DNA from: Allodiplogaster sudhausi | Lineage: Eukaryota; Nematoda; Chromadorea; Rhabditida; Diplogasteridae | Assembly: GCA_945643635.1 (NCBI GenBank) | Contig: CALZFC010000100.1 | Span: forward strand, 1,205,001-1,269,000 | Direction: 5' to 3' | DNA length: 64,000 nucleotides | Part shown: positions 13,581-24,746 of the stretch, one piece after another | Position numbering within the stretch: position 1 is the first letter of the stretch | How the letters are laid out: each line of letters starts with the position of its first letter | Notes under the pieces: model-generated | What the model was told of the DNA's origin: nothing | Databases searched by the model: none | Seen by the model: the letters and a program-made list of their open reading frames with translations, nothing else | Translations under genes and position numbers: made by a program

Positions 13581-13716
13581 ATCCCCCCCGGGGCCGGGGC
13601 CGACCCTGGGGGCCGGCCCCGACCCCGGCCCCCGAGGTCGGCCCCGGCCCCCAGGGTCGGCCCCGGCCCCGGCGGGGCCGGGGGCCGGGGCCTGGGGCCG
13701 GGGCCGGGGCCGGCCA
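13581..13716. repeat. GC-only island with a large palindrome
   Basis: About 135 bases made almost entirely of GGCCGGGGCC-type units in otherwise AT-rich DNA. It contains an inverted repeat: arm 13602-13624 and arm 13636-13658 are complementary at about 21 of 23 positions around an 11-base spacer. The Pro/Gly/Arg-rich ORFs crossing it are composition effects. Confidence 0.8.
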
Positions 13717-14309
13717 CCCCTGTGCATATGTTGCACGTAAACAAGACTGGCCGAGTTTTCTTAACTGCTGAAACCACAAATTTTTGTGTAGAGAGTGAGA
13801 AGAGCAGTATCACATTTCTCTGGATTGTTCACACCGTACTGTTTACCTAGCGGGCAGGGACTTCGTGGTAGGAGTTTTTTTCCTTGTGATCTCATTTAAC
13901 AAATTATATCTATTATATATTAGATCAATGTCACAGCTGCTGGCACTTGTCGAGGAGAAGAATGCTGATATTATCGCTCCCTATCCGGCCATGCTTGGCA
14001 ATTCATTGGTCAGTCTATAACTAATCCATACAGTATCGTCCAAGAACCAGCGATGCTTCAACTTTCGAACTCTAGGAAAGTTCCACAATGTCCGATCAAA
14101 TTGTGTGTTTCTTGATGAATGCATGTCGACATGGGTTGCATAATTAGATTTACGCACGCGGGTTTTAACATTATCTACCAGTAACACGTCCCTATAGCGA
14201 AGCTGTAAGCCTCAAACAATTTTTTTTTTCATTTTCTTGGCATCAACTTTGCGCGTTGTCATTAAATGCAAAGTGACACTGCGCCAATATGGTCCAAATA
14301 AAATGCAAA
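13717..14309. other. Gene-poor stretch with one short exon-like segment
   Basis: A plus-strand open segment begins with ATG at about 13931 and runs some 30 codons (MSQLLALVEEKNADII at its start) to a TAA near 14020. A possible GTCAGT donor lies just before the stop. Nothing else gene-like is seen. Confidence 0.2.
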
Positions 14310-14665
14310 ACAGAGGTGGGAAGGGGCCCAAAAAGTTTTGGGCCGGTCCGGCCGGAAATTTCTGGGCCTTGTAATTTTGGGCCACGCTCCATTTACAGAT
14401 TTAAACATTTACTTTCTAGTGTAAAAAAAATTCGGAAAAATTTAATAATAAATTTCCACTTAAATTAAGTGATTTGATGTACTTATTACCATATTTAGTA
14501 TATATAATCCAATTTCTAATACTTAAAAAAATTTAAATTTAACGCCTTTACCATCCATTTGCCGAGAATTTCTGAGTTAAAGGCCCAATTGAGCCTACGG
14601 GAAGGCCCAATATTTCTTGGGCACGGCTCAGTGCCTAGGGAAATTGGGCCGGCCACCTATGGGTA
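14310..14665. mobile_element. Possible hAT-like MITE
   Basis: The left edge reads CAGAGGTGGGAAGGGGCCC. The right edge, on the other strand, reads CATAGGTGGCCGGCCC. GGCCCAA-type motifs are enriched just inside both ends and the middle is AT-rich with no ORF. CAGRGGTGGG-like termini are typical of hAT elements. I could not see an 8-bp target duplication, so this is tentative. Confidence 0.35.
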
Positions 14666-15017
14666 TGATTCCTTACTATCGTGAGATTCTAGTTGTTAAT
14701 CATGGTAAACCAGGAGTTCATGAATCTAAATATGCAAACCAAATCAACATACGTTCATTAAGAAACGCATAATTTGATATAATTGCTTTGTTGCCTTTAG
14801 TTGCCAAATTCATATTAAACTCAATAAATACAAACAGTAATATTTCCATAGCTGAACGCGCTTGCCCTGACTGGATCGCCTTTTGTTCGATACGAAAAGA
14901 ACACTCAACGAGCGATTGATATAGTTGTTTTGAATGTTTTTTGTACTTTAATTTTTGCTTTGTAGGAAACGTTCTGACTCTTTTAGACATTTTTTTATTA
15001 TTTATCTTTCATTATGC

Positions 15018-15075
15018 TTGTTTCACAATTAAAAAAAAGTCTGGCGCTTGTTTCACAATTTAAAAAAAGTTCTCA
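15018..15075. repeat. Short tandem duplication
   Basis: The stretch GCTTGTTTCACAATT followed by an A-run occurs twice in a row, about 32 bases apart, at the upstream edge of the larger repeat copy that follows. Confidence 0.6.
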
Positions 15076-15216
15076 TCCAATTTTCAGCTCTGCAACACGT
15101 CAAGAACAACTTTTCTGCTTGGAATGCAACGCAATGGCTTTCCGGATTTTTCGATCAGCCGCTCGCCACTCAAGGTCTCCTGCAACATCATGAGGCTCGT
15201 TTTCGTCGCTCTCTGC

Positions 15217-16015
15217 ATATAAGACAGTGTGAATTAAAAAGTTTGGTTTTTTTCTGCAATTTTCGATTAAGCTGTTTTTTTTGCCAAATTTGGAAGGTAA
15301 AACACACAAGCAAATGTGGCAGTATTTTATTCATTGATTCAAACTTGTCATGACAAATAAGACGGTTAATAAAATGACGGGCACAATGTACAAGCGAAGA
15401 AAATGGCTGAGCCACAGAAATGTGTCCTAATGATTGACAACCCGGCTTCGGCATATTTAACAGGAAAATAATTTGGCGTGGCAAAAATAGAGGTCTTAAA
15501 AAGTGGATTCATAGCATGCCAAATTTGACGGCCTCCAAATTTTCCATGGCGCAATTTGCATATGTTCAAAATTTCAACGGTTTTGGCAAGCCCTTCACTT
15601 ATAAAAAATGTCACAGCCAAAATAAACAGCTATCAGAATTGGCAAAAGGATTTGCCATTTTTAACAGCTGTTAAACGTGCCACGAGGAAGCGGCTGTCGG
15701 CCGAGGAACTTGGCAATTTTGACAGCCGTCAAAAATGGCAACTTGGCAGATTCAGCGGGCAGAAAAAATGTCAAGCCAAATTTTTGACCTTTCAAAAGTG
15801 GCAAGCCAAATTTTTGACCCTTCAAAAGTGGCAAGCCAAATTATTGACCCTTCAAAAGTGGCAAGCCAAATTTTTGACCCTTCAAAAGTGGCAAGCCAAA
15901 TTTTTGACCCTTCAAAAGTGGCAAGCCAATTTTAACGGCTGTAAATAATGGATGGCCGTTTTGACGGCCGTTAAAAAAGGCAAATCATTTTTTTGACCCC
16001 AAAAAAGGCTCATGG
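15217..16015 (+). repeat. Dispersed TGGCAA-rich repeat, copy A
   Basis: The first ~80 bases (starting near CATATAAGACAGTGTGAATT) reappear in reverse complement at about 21290-21380. Both copies then continue into DNA built from variants of 'TGGCAA...TTTTGACGGCCGTC'. No terminal repeats or protein are evident. This looks like a non-coding interspersed element with two inverted copies in the window. Confidence 0.6.
15772..15930. repeat. 30-bp tandem repeat inside copy A
   Basis: About 5.3 copies of a 30-base unit (GTGGCAAGCC then AAATTTTTGACCCTTCAAAA). Because 30 divides by three, it leaves open frames with a 10-residue peptide repeat, which explains the ORFs here. Confidence 0.9.
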
Positions 16016-16801
16016 CACAACATTCCTACTAAAATAGGATTTAGCCCTCCTCGCATCACTAAATTCACATATGCATCGTTATATAACAGATAGGAAACAA
16101 AAAAAAATATTTAGATCAGTCATGAAACAGGACTGCTTCTACAATATAACAATCATTACAACATTCTAGAAATCAGTTGATACATGCTAGCAAGGTTAAC
16201 ATACCAGCCACTAGAATGGCCATCATGACTGGAATAGGTAACTCTTCCAGCTGCGAGATGCATGGCCTCGTATGACTTGATCAGTGAGAATCCCTGGCCA
16301 CGCAAGATTCACGAAGGAGGAGGGCCGTAGCCAGGTTCGCCGCTGCCAGAACCATCATCGACCAAAGAAACCACGGCGAGGACCGGCGGCACTAGCATCA
16401 CCTCTTGAAATAGATTCTCGTTCATTTACATATCAATTATTTTTGGCAAAGCAGAAACAATGAAAACTATTAGCCAACAAATGCACATTAATGAAAGATT
16501 TTATAACCCAAGAAAACATCCAATCGATTTAACTTAAGAAATAATAATAGACAACGGAAAAACAATAATAAAGCATAACCTGTTCAAACTGGCCCCGGTT
16601 GTCCATCTCCGGCGGCACTCCCCTACACGTCCATGCCGTCGAGGCCACGATTCGAGCAAGACAGCCGTCTCTTGCTGAAATATGAGTATAAAAGTTACAT
16701 TATTGACTTTTTTTTTAAAAGAATTTTCAACAAGAGTGGACTGAATGTAAAGAAAATCGGAATAAAACCGCAAAACCATGTCAATAATTTGCTTACGAAT
16801 A

Positions 16802-16885
16802 TCATGTGACGCTTGGGTCAATCTTGAAAGGGAGGAGCAGATGGATCTGGTACTTGTTCAGATCGACGCAGACACGCACGCCTTC
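16802..16885 (-). CDS. Possible terminal exon, unrecognised
   Basis: On the minus strand an acceptor ending TTGACAG is followed by 27 open codons and TGA. The peptide includes VCVDLNKYQIHLLLPFKIDP and uses GC-ending codons like the verified genes. Its length (84 bases) matches the exon-like segment at 17494-17577, but both end in stops, so they cannot be consecutive coding exons as drawn. Function unknown. Confidence 0.3.
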   Translation of the reverse strand, partial: EGVRVCVDLNKYQIHLLLPFKIDPSVT

Positions 16886-17493
16886 CTGTCAATGAAAGGA
16901 GATATTATTTAAAAAAAAATCTGAAACAAGAATACTATTTAATGTTACGAAAACTTCATAAAAAGGTGTGACCGTGATTTCTTATCCTGTTATTTTCCCA
17001 AGTTACGGTAAGTATACGGTATATGACCTTCTAGCTCCAAACAGGGTGTATATCACATCATTGCTGTTTTGTTTGAAATAAATTAAACGAGAAATATTAA
17101 CAGTAAATTCGCGTTCTCCATTAAAAATAACAAAAATGAAATGATGTACACGTAGTTTGGAGCAAAAAGGCCATATACCGTATAAATACCGTAACTCATG
17201 GAAATTTTTAAAAACGTCACGATATGAATTTAATCTGATATTGGTCGTACCCCTACCGAAAAGCACTCCGCGGGTTAATTGCAGCGGAATTTGCCATAAA
17301 TTTTCTCCGTGGAAATTATTTGAGGCGAGGAAGCCGAATTTGTGGCTCCCCGAAAATAAAGAATGGTGGTCCTGGGGTTAAAAGGCTGTCATGGGTCAGA
17401 CATATCTATCTACTGGGTGAAAGGTTTAAGAAGAACAATAAGTTTTTATGGCTAAAACCTCTTGAGCGAGCCTGTAGTCGGAGTGTCACCCTT

Positions 17494-17577
17494 CTACTGC
17501 GCTTCTTCGTCTTCATCCTCCTGAAGCTGCTTCCGCACGCCAGCCAAGATGTTGAACGAGAGATCACCAGTCACGAA
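17494..17577 (-). CDS. Possible terminal exon, unrecognised
   Basis: An acceptor ending CTTTCAG is followed on the minus strand by 27 open codons and TAG. The peptide starts FVTGDLSFNILAGVRKQL and ends in an acidic Glu/Asp tail. A weak GTGCGG donor inside it could allow splicing onward. Family not recognised. Confidence 0.3.
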   Translation of the reverse strand, partial: FVTGDLSFNILAGVRKQLQEDEDEEAQ

Positions 17578-19986
17578 CTGAAAGTCATAGGCTTATGTAG
17601 GGAAATGAAGGGTGCAAACTGAAAAAAAGTGAGAGCGATATGATTTGGAAGAAAAATACAGAAGGAAAATGTTTTTCTTAGAACTTTCTGAAAAATAATT
17701 GCCAAGTATCGCTCATTATAAAAGGTTTTGGATAAAAAATTATATTATTCAAGCCAATTAGGGTGTGGCATGATAACTAAAAAAAATTGAATTTAAAAGT
17801 GACCTCTAACAATAACTAGAATAAAAGCGAAAATGACTTTAAATTTAGCCTGTTTAGCAAGTCACTTGATGGTGACAAATAAAAACCAAAACTTCAAAAG
17901 ATTCAATTTGCTCAAAAGAATAACGAGCAAAACAATCTCTACTTTTGCCCGGGGATATGACCAATCATAAATCATAAAATAAACGTATATAAAAAAAAAC
18001 AAATATCAAAGAGAATACCAAAACCTCAAAGCGGTGCGTCGGGATAGTCGCGCCAGGATGTCGCGGCGTCGATGTCGGCAGGGGAGGTGGCGCCAAGCGT
18101 CTAACATCTCTTAAAGTGTACAGTTATCAGAAAAATAACAGGTCAAGAAAAAAGAAAAAGCATAAACAATAACATGAACCCGGAATCTTGCATAGCACTG
18201 AATGAGCTTCATTTGCCATTTATTAAAGCTGCGACGCGACCGCAACGCGTGCAGTTAATATTTTGCACAGTGCATTCTACTCAGTGCACGTAATTACGGA
18301 GTGATGAATACATAGTACATTAGACCATATTTGATTATTTGTACGTAATTTTACATTTTTGCACGGTTCACCTGATTTTAAATTACGTGAACCGTGCAAA
18401 TAATCACTAATGGTCGCCGGAAAATTAATCACTACGTCATTAGGTGCGCCGTACTGCACAGTGCACCGTGCAAAAAATTAATTGTCGCATTTCGAAATTC
18501 CTCGGTAAAACTGTGGCTTTTATTTTCATGGATTGCTGTTAGGTTTTCTGCAAGTATTCTTTCTATTTATTTAATGTTTGACGACGGATATTTGCTTATA
18601 TGTTTTCCTTTCGATTGTAGTCCCGCCATCCTCACAACGGCATCGAAATGAAGCACCAGGGCAGCGACGACTACTGGCGCTAGGGTCGATGCCGTCTCCA
18701 ACGGTATGAAATTACTTTTTAGGTTTATTTTTATTTGTTTAACTGTGTTCGAAGTGTTTTGTTTTATTTGAAAATGGTGTAGTCATTTTGTTCTTATTTA
18801 ATTTTGTTTTGCATTGGATTGAAATCCAGTAGCTGTTTTAGAATAAAAATCAAGGCTATCATTCTTAACGGTTCATTCGACCGTGCATGCTTTTTGGGAA
18901 TAGCTTTCAGATTATTTTTACATTTGCTGATACTTTTGTTTTCCTTTTCTAAGGTCGAGTATGCATATTGTATAGTTGGAAAGCAAATGAATTTTTTTTC
19001 TTTTATCCTTTTTTTTTAAGATATTCGATTCAATTTAACCTTTTTTGTAGTGGCGACTACGCGGAAGCACCGGAGGACTCATCCGCCGGCGCCTAGGGAC
19101 GCAACTTACCCTCCAATGGTTAGACATCACCTTTTGGCTCTATTTGTATTTGTCTAATATTACAGTTGTTTAGTTTTGTTTAAAACGGGGTGGGTATTTT
19201 GATCTTCTTTAACTTGGTTTCACATAATATGAAAATCCAGCAGTTTTTAATGATAAAATCAAGGTAATCTTTCTTAAAGATTCATTTGATAATGCATTTT
19301 TTGGGAATAGTTTTAACATGATTTTCCTTTTAGCCGATTAATGTTGGAGCGAAACTTTTGTTTCCTTTTTCGGGTATGGATATTGAATTATGGGGAATCG
19401 AGTGAATCTTTTTTTATTGTTTATTAATGAAATCAACGGTTGGATATTCTAAATTTTTAACGTTAAATTTGTCTAATTTTTTTATTTTTTTTTTGTTGCG
19501 TCTGAATATCCTAACGTGGGATATTGTGATTGTGGGTATGATTTAGTTTGAAAGCAGCGTATTTTTCCTTATTTAAGGTACTTTGTGAATGTTGGGATAT
19601 TAGTTGGCGTAACTACTAGTTATTTAGTTATTTCAAGTTAAATCAAGACAATATTTATTTAAAGATTCCCTTGAGAATGTGTTTTATTTTTATTATTTAA
19701 AATTTGCTTTTAGAAAGTTAATGACGAAGCGGTGGGATTTGTTGGGAATATTTTCATTTCCTTTTAGAATGTTTATATCGGAGCGATGTAATTAATACTT
19801 ATTAGTAATCGATTTATCGTGATTATATTCTTCCTGTATCACCCGGGTATATTTTGACGATTTTTTTTTTACCTTTTCGCATCTTTAGTAGGTTCTTCTT
19901 AGGGAACTGTTGAATTTCTTCTCGATTTTCATCTTAAAATTATTTATTTTTATAATTTCAAGGGCATAGAACATTCTGTATTCCAG

Positions 19987-20619
19987 AACGAATGGAAAGC
20001 GGCGCCAAGACAGCGGCCGTTCAGTGAAGTCGGAGATGACTTCGGCCACCCCGGCCACTCAAGATAACCGAGGTACTCTATTATTAAAGGTTATTCTGAA
20101 AATGCATTTTATTTATTAAGTGGGATGTGGGGGGGGGGCTCAGAATGTTTTTAAACGTTTACTTTTCCTATGATACTGTAGGTGTGAATGGTTATAGCGA
20201 TTAAGTTGTCGGTTTTTTATTAAATAAAATAATTTTTTAAGATATAGTACGGTAGTATAGTCAAAACTGAAAGATATAGTACGGTAGTATAGTCAAAACT
20301 GAAAGATATAGTACGGTAGTATAGTCAAAATTGAAAGATATAGTACGGTAGTATAGTCAATACTCCTGCTTAGAGTTCTATCGTAAAAGAAGAAGAACGG
20401 GCACAAAATGTGAATGAAGAATAATGAAAGAGAATTTCAGGTCACTGCGCTCCAAAGTCGACTGGCCGCGTTGTGCTGCTGAGCGGAGATGACAACGCCA
20501 TTGCCGACGCTGTCAAGACCATACGTGAGCTGATACGCGACATTTCCAGCAACGTTGGAAGATGGGGAGGAGGAAGAAGACCAATGGAGACCGATTCAAT
20601 GAGGCTTGGAATCAGTTGA
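19987..20619 (+). CDS. Possible two-exon gene 3' end, unrecognised
   Basis: Exon 19987-20072 follows an acceptor TTCCAG and ends at a GTACTC donor. Exon 20441-20619 follows TTTCAG and ends in TGA. Phases match across the intron (phase 1). The downstream peptide contains VVLLSGDDNAIADAVKTIRE, a plausible amphipathic helix, then a Gly/Arg-rich tail. Two more GC-rich islands with acceptors lie upstream at 18621-18705 and 19051-19120, but their frames do not join cleanly. It could be a real gene with a missed exon or a decayed copy. Confidence 0.35.
20239..20365. repeat. 32-bp tandem repeat in an intron-like segment
   Basis: Four copies of a 32-base unit containing GATATAGTACGGTAGTATAG lie between the two exon-like segments of the candidate gene at 19987-20619. 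Copies differ by only one or two bases. Confidence 0.9.
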
Positions 20620-20789
20620 GAAGAGGATGGATTCACTTTGAATTCATGTTTGTCCGTTATATAATTGATAAGTCCACTTGCTGCTTGAGCTGATTTTTGA
20701 ATAGTTAACATTATAATTTCACTAATTTTCTGCTGTTCCATACTCCATTTTTCTAGCACTTTGTTTTAATTGGTCCGATGTTGAAATTA

Positions 20790-21385
20790 CGACCTTTGGC
20801 CAAATTTGACGGTCGTTGAAAATGACGAGCCAGTTTTGACAACCGAAAAAATGCCTTGCCAATTTTGATAGCCATCAAATTTGCCGGACTTTTTTGACGC
20901 CTGTTTAAACTGCCATGCCATTTCTGCTAGCCGTCAAAATTGGCAAGCTGATTTGGCAAATTTTTCACTCTAATATTTTGGCTTGGCAAATTTAGCGGTT
21001 GTTCAATTCTGGCAAGTAGTCTTGGCAGATTTATCAGCTGCTTTTTTTGCCAAGAAGGCCCACTCCTCCTTGTGAGGCTGTGACAAATTTTTCGACCATT
21101 TTCTGTGCCATGATGTTTTTTAGACTTGTACAATTTTGCCTCGACACATTTGACTCGTATCTTTTTTGGTTAGGCTGTTTTTGCCATTTTAGACAGCTGT
21201 TGATTTTGGCATGATAAAAAATGATGAATAAACCTTGGTGACATTCTTGACAATCGTATAAATTGCCATGGCATAATAGTTGGGTTTGAAAACTGGCAAA
21301 TTTGCTTGCCAAAAATAACAGCAAAACTGAAAAATGCAGAGAAAAACCAAACTTTTTAATTCACACTGTCTTATATGTATATGTA
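20790..21385 (-). repeat. Dispersed TGGCAA-rich repeat, copy B (inverted)
   Basis: Inverted relative to copy A at 15217-16015. The shared ~80-base block lies at about 21290-21380, followed in the other direction by repeated TTTTGACAGCCGTC and TTGGCAA motifs. Its outer end abuts the (TA)n run that flanks the Tc1-like element. Confidence 0.6.
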
Positions 21386-21475
21386 CATAGAGGAAGAAAT
21401 ACAAAACAATATTTAATAATTTTTTCGTAAGACGAAAAAAAAATGAATCAAAAAGATCATCAATAATTCTATTCA

Positions 21476-21514
<39 letters not shown>

Positions 21515-21517
<3 letters not shown>

Positions 21518-22761
21518 TGATGTGCACCAACAATGGCAGAAATGGGCGCGGCGTGCCGCCGCGTGCCAATCAGAACGCATTGAATAAATCGATGCATACG
21601 CAACCAAATGTAAAGATCCGGATATCTACAGAATCAGCATTTTTTGCCACATCGAGCACACAGACTTTTAAAATGTAATTTAACAACTTTTTTCAATAAA
21701 GTTATTAAGAAAATAATTACCGTATTTTGACTATCGTGAACCTCACTAGGCACACGACAGAAAGACACACACGAAATATGACACATTCTGCATTTCGGTT
21801 TGCACGCCAAAGTTGCGTATTTCCGCCGGCTTAAATACTTATTGAGCTTTTACGTTGATTGCTTCACGGTGCAAATCAACTTTGGATGGCGAAGTATAGC
21901 CTATTCCGCCTTTCTATGTCGTCGTTGACACTTCTAGTTCTAAATTACCCAGACATCGGTCCATGTAACAGTGTTCCTTGATATGTTTCGCATAAGTGTT
22001 GGCCTTGATTCTTGTTGTTGATTGAAAGGGCGGTTATCTTTCAGAATACAGAAGGTGCGAACGATTTTCGACCGATTTCACAGAGAATTGACCGCCAGAC
22101 CATCGGAAGAGGGCGCGGTCTTGCTTAGGACAGGCATGGTCAGCTTTTTTCAGTATTTGTTCTGTTTCAAGACCAGATATGTGTTGATACTGAAGATTAT
22201 AGCCTAATTACTTCTTTTTTTTTTGTTTTCTTTTCAGCTCTCATAAAACATGCATCCGTTTAGTTAATACAGTTTGTTTGTGGTTTGCTTTCCTCGCGAA
22301 AGTCATGCCTAACAATCGCCTTTTTTTAGTAGTTGGGGGTTAGCTTTCGAGTTGAATGATGTATATGCACAAATTGCAAGCTTTGTTGACTCGAAAATAG
22401 AATATTTATCTTGAGGAGACTAGTTTAAAGTACATTCCAACGGCCTTAATTCTCGTGATGCGCAGCTTGTATATAGGCATTTGCATTGCTGTTCTTGTTG
22501 AATTTGTTGTTGGTTTTTTTGTCGTGTGTATAGTGAACTTCACTATAGTCAAAATACGGTAATTATTTTCTTAATAACTTTATTGAAAAAAGTTGTAAAA
22601 TTACATTTTAAAAGTCTGTGTGCTCGATGTGCCAGAAAATCGTGATTCTGTACATATCCGGATCTTTATATTTGGTTGCTTCTGCATCAACTTATTCAAT
22701 GCGGTCTGATTGGCACGCGGCATCACGCCGCGCCCATTTCTGCCATTGTTGGTGCACATCA

Positions 22762-22764
<3 letters not shown>
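21515..22764. mobile_element. Tc1-like non-autonomous element with ~250-bp inverted repeats
   Basis: The element begins CAGTGATGTGCACC and ends with its reverse complement, flanked on both sides by TA inside a (TA)n run, as expected for Tc1/mariner insertion. The inverted repeats span about 21515-21768 and 22513-22764 and stay closely matched throughout, with a few substitutions. The ~745-base interior has no transposase-like frame. It is therefore a long-TIR MITE or internally deleted copy needing a transposase in trans. Confidence 0.8.
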
Positions 22765-22797
<33 letters not shown>

Positions 22798-23308
22798 AAG
22801 GATTATATATATATATATACGGAAAACTAGAATAATTTCACTGCACAAAGACGTCTGTCTGTTTGGAGAGTGTCGGACACGGCCGCAGAGCGAGCTGAGC
22901 TCTCGTCAAAGTATCCACAGATTCATGCAACAATGCCACCCGATGAGTCACCGCTCGTCTTCTTCTTTCACAAAGGAGCGTCGCGAATGCGCAGAATTCA
23001 TGCACATCTTTTGCAGCATGTACACTGTGGAAAAGATCGGTTGACGCTTGCATTAAAAAGTATATAAAATGAACCTATGAAATACGCTTTATATTAGACC
23101 AGAATTACCGTATAACTATAAGAATAGAAACACGGTTGCATTAACATATCTTTAAATAGTTAATCCATGACGAAACAATGTAATTCATTTTTTAATAATA
23201 AAAAGAATAATAATATTATGGTTATTCTTAATATTATTATTATTAGTTAATTTTAAGCTTCCTTCACAAATCAAGTTGATTACAAGTTCCGCTGCTGTCG
23301 AATTACAG
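22765..23308. other. Flank of the Tc1-like element; no clear gene
   Basis: A (TA)n run, then about 200 bases of higher GC at 22850-23050 with open frames on both strands but no splice or start context I trust, then AT-rich DNA. Confidence 0.4.
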
Positions 23309-23481
23309 ATGGAATACTTATGGCTGCCTTGTTACTTGTCCTTTGCGACGATGAGGCGTCTCGCGCCAGAAGCGCCGCCGCCATATTCGTACGAGCAATA
23401 CACGCTGGCAGCCATGAAGTTCCCGCTTATTCTGCTCGGCGGAGGCTATTTAATTGCGATGACAACTCTTCTCGTCGAGAG
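23309..23481 (+). CDS. Single exon resembling the C-terminal end of an ionotropic glutamate-type receptor
   Basis: The segment lies between an acceptor (ATTACAG) at 23308 and a good GTAAGC donor after 23481. It encodes about 57 residues, including YSYEQYTLAAMKFPLILLGG followed by a hydrophobic stretch ending LLVER. This layout, a polar P-x-S/T-x-E/D-x segment then one membrane helix ending near Glu-Arg, is what the last transmembrane segment of IR-type ionotropic receptors looks like. No neighbouring receptor exons were found, so it may be an orphan exon or remnant. ATG at 23309 could also be a start. Confidence 0.3.
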
Positions 23482-24746
23482 GTAAGCAAAGATACTTCAA
23501 AGGCCTCAGATTTTCGTTAGTAAATGTATAAATTCCCCGTGATGTTACATGGTACATGAATAATTTAGATATAATTTTTTTGATTATTGCTTCCTTTTCT
23601 CTACATCAAGTGTAACATTGCCGCCTAGCTGATCTACCATCCATCGTTGCTTACGTATGTAGACCATATGACATAATGCATTTTATTTTTCAAAACGACA
23701 GAGTTCTCTTTTTTTAGAGAATGAACGAATATTGAGGGATTTGCCATATCGAGAGATACAATTAGTGGAGATATAAATAAAACAAAAAAAAGTTTTAGAA
23801 AGGTTAATACACAAAAAGTATACGGTGAAAATGTTTACTTGATAAAGAGATAATGAAGACGAGAGCTTTAAAAAATAATTTAAGTTGTTAACTTTTATGC
23901 AAATCAAAAGTTTATGTATATGATTTAAAATTATAACATCGAAGTTATTCATGTTATATGAGCCACTATTTCCTGCCGTTGTTTTGTATGTGATCGACGG
24001 CATTATCACTTATTTTACCGGCCATTTTCAAAAAGTGTGACGTAACCGTGGCGTGGTTTGTGCCTTTAGAAAGTGCGCATATCGAGCTATGCAACCAACA
24101 TTGGGCAGTTTTAACCTGTTCTCACACACAAGACAATCGCACAAACACAAATGCCATTGGAGAGAGAGAGAGAGAGAGAGAGCACAAAGGGAAGCAGCTT
24201 CAATGTGATATGTCGATCACATGCAAAACGACGGGCATGATTGTATCCTTTAGTTTTTAGGTGAATGCGCGAAATAGACCCCCTTTTCCAAATCGTCAAC
24301 AAAGATTCTCCCCTCAATTCCAAATCGCCACCAAGGCTTCTCCTAAACGTTGACCTACATACGTGTTTTTATCGAGCAAGAGCACGCAGTCACGAAAGAG
24401 CTAATGAAAGGAGGCCAAGTAATTTTTTCACAAAATAAAATATTTCATGACAGCAAAATATGTATATAAAAAAAGATACCCACCATTGATGTCAAAGGCA
24501 AGAGAAGACCAGCTTCTGAAGCAGCAACAGTTATCCCTTCTGTCAAGCTTTCAGCCACATATATTGTTTATTGCACACTGAGACAGAAACATATTTAAAT
24601 GGAATCGTGGTAGGAAAAAAAATAGGACGTCAGTGGCATGATCATTATATGCTAGTGAGAGCAAGACAGAAGAAAAAAAACATTATTAAGGGAAAAGGAA
24701 AACAAAATATAGATACAACTAAGGCATGAAATCAACAAGGTGAAGA
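23482..24746. other. AT-rich DNA; no gene seen; contains the LINE 3' end
   Basis: A (GA) microsatellite is at 24161-24183. The last ~100 bases, on the minus strand, are the 3' untranslated end of the adjacent LINE, but no poly-A tail or target duplication could be fixed. Confidence 0.4.

Larger units (their letters stand above)
16016..18620. other. AT-rich region with scattered exon-like islands
   Basis: GC-richer islands in AT-rich DNA at roughly 16200-16410, 16590-16680, 16802-16890, 17460-17580 and 18030-18100. Two have clean acceptor-to-stop structure on the minus strand and are listed separately. The others have stops in every useful frame or no consistent splice sites, as in decayed genes or long non-coding RNA exons. 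Confidence 0.3.

Noticed and set aside
13475..13813. Pro/Gly-rich protein genes over the GC island
   Set aside because: Frames on both strands are artefacts of GGCC repeats; no start context or splicing.
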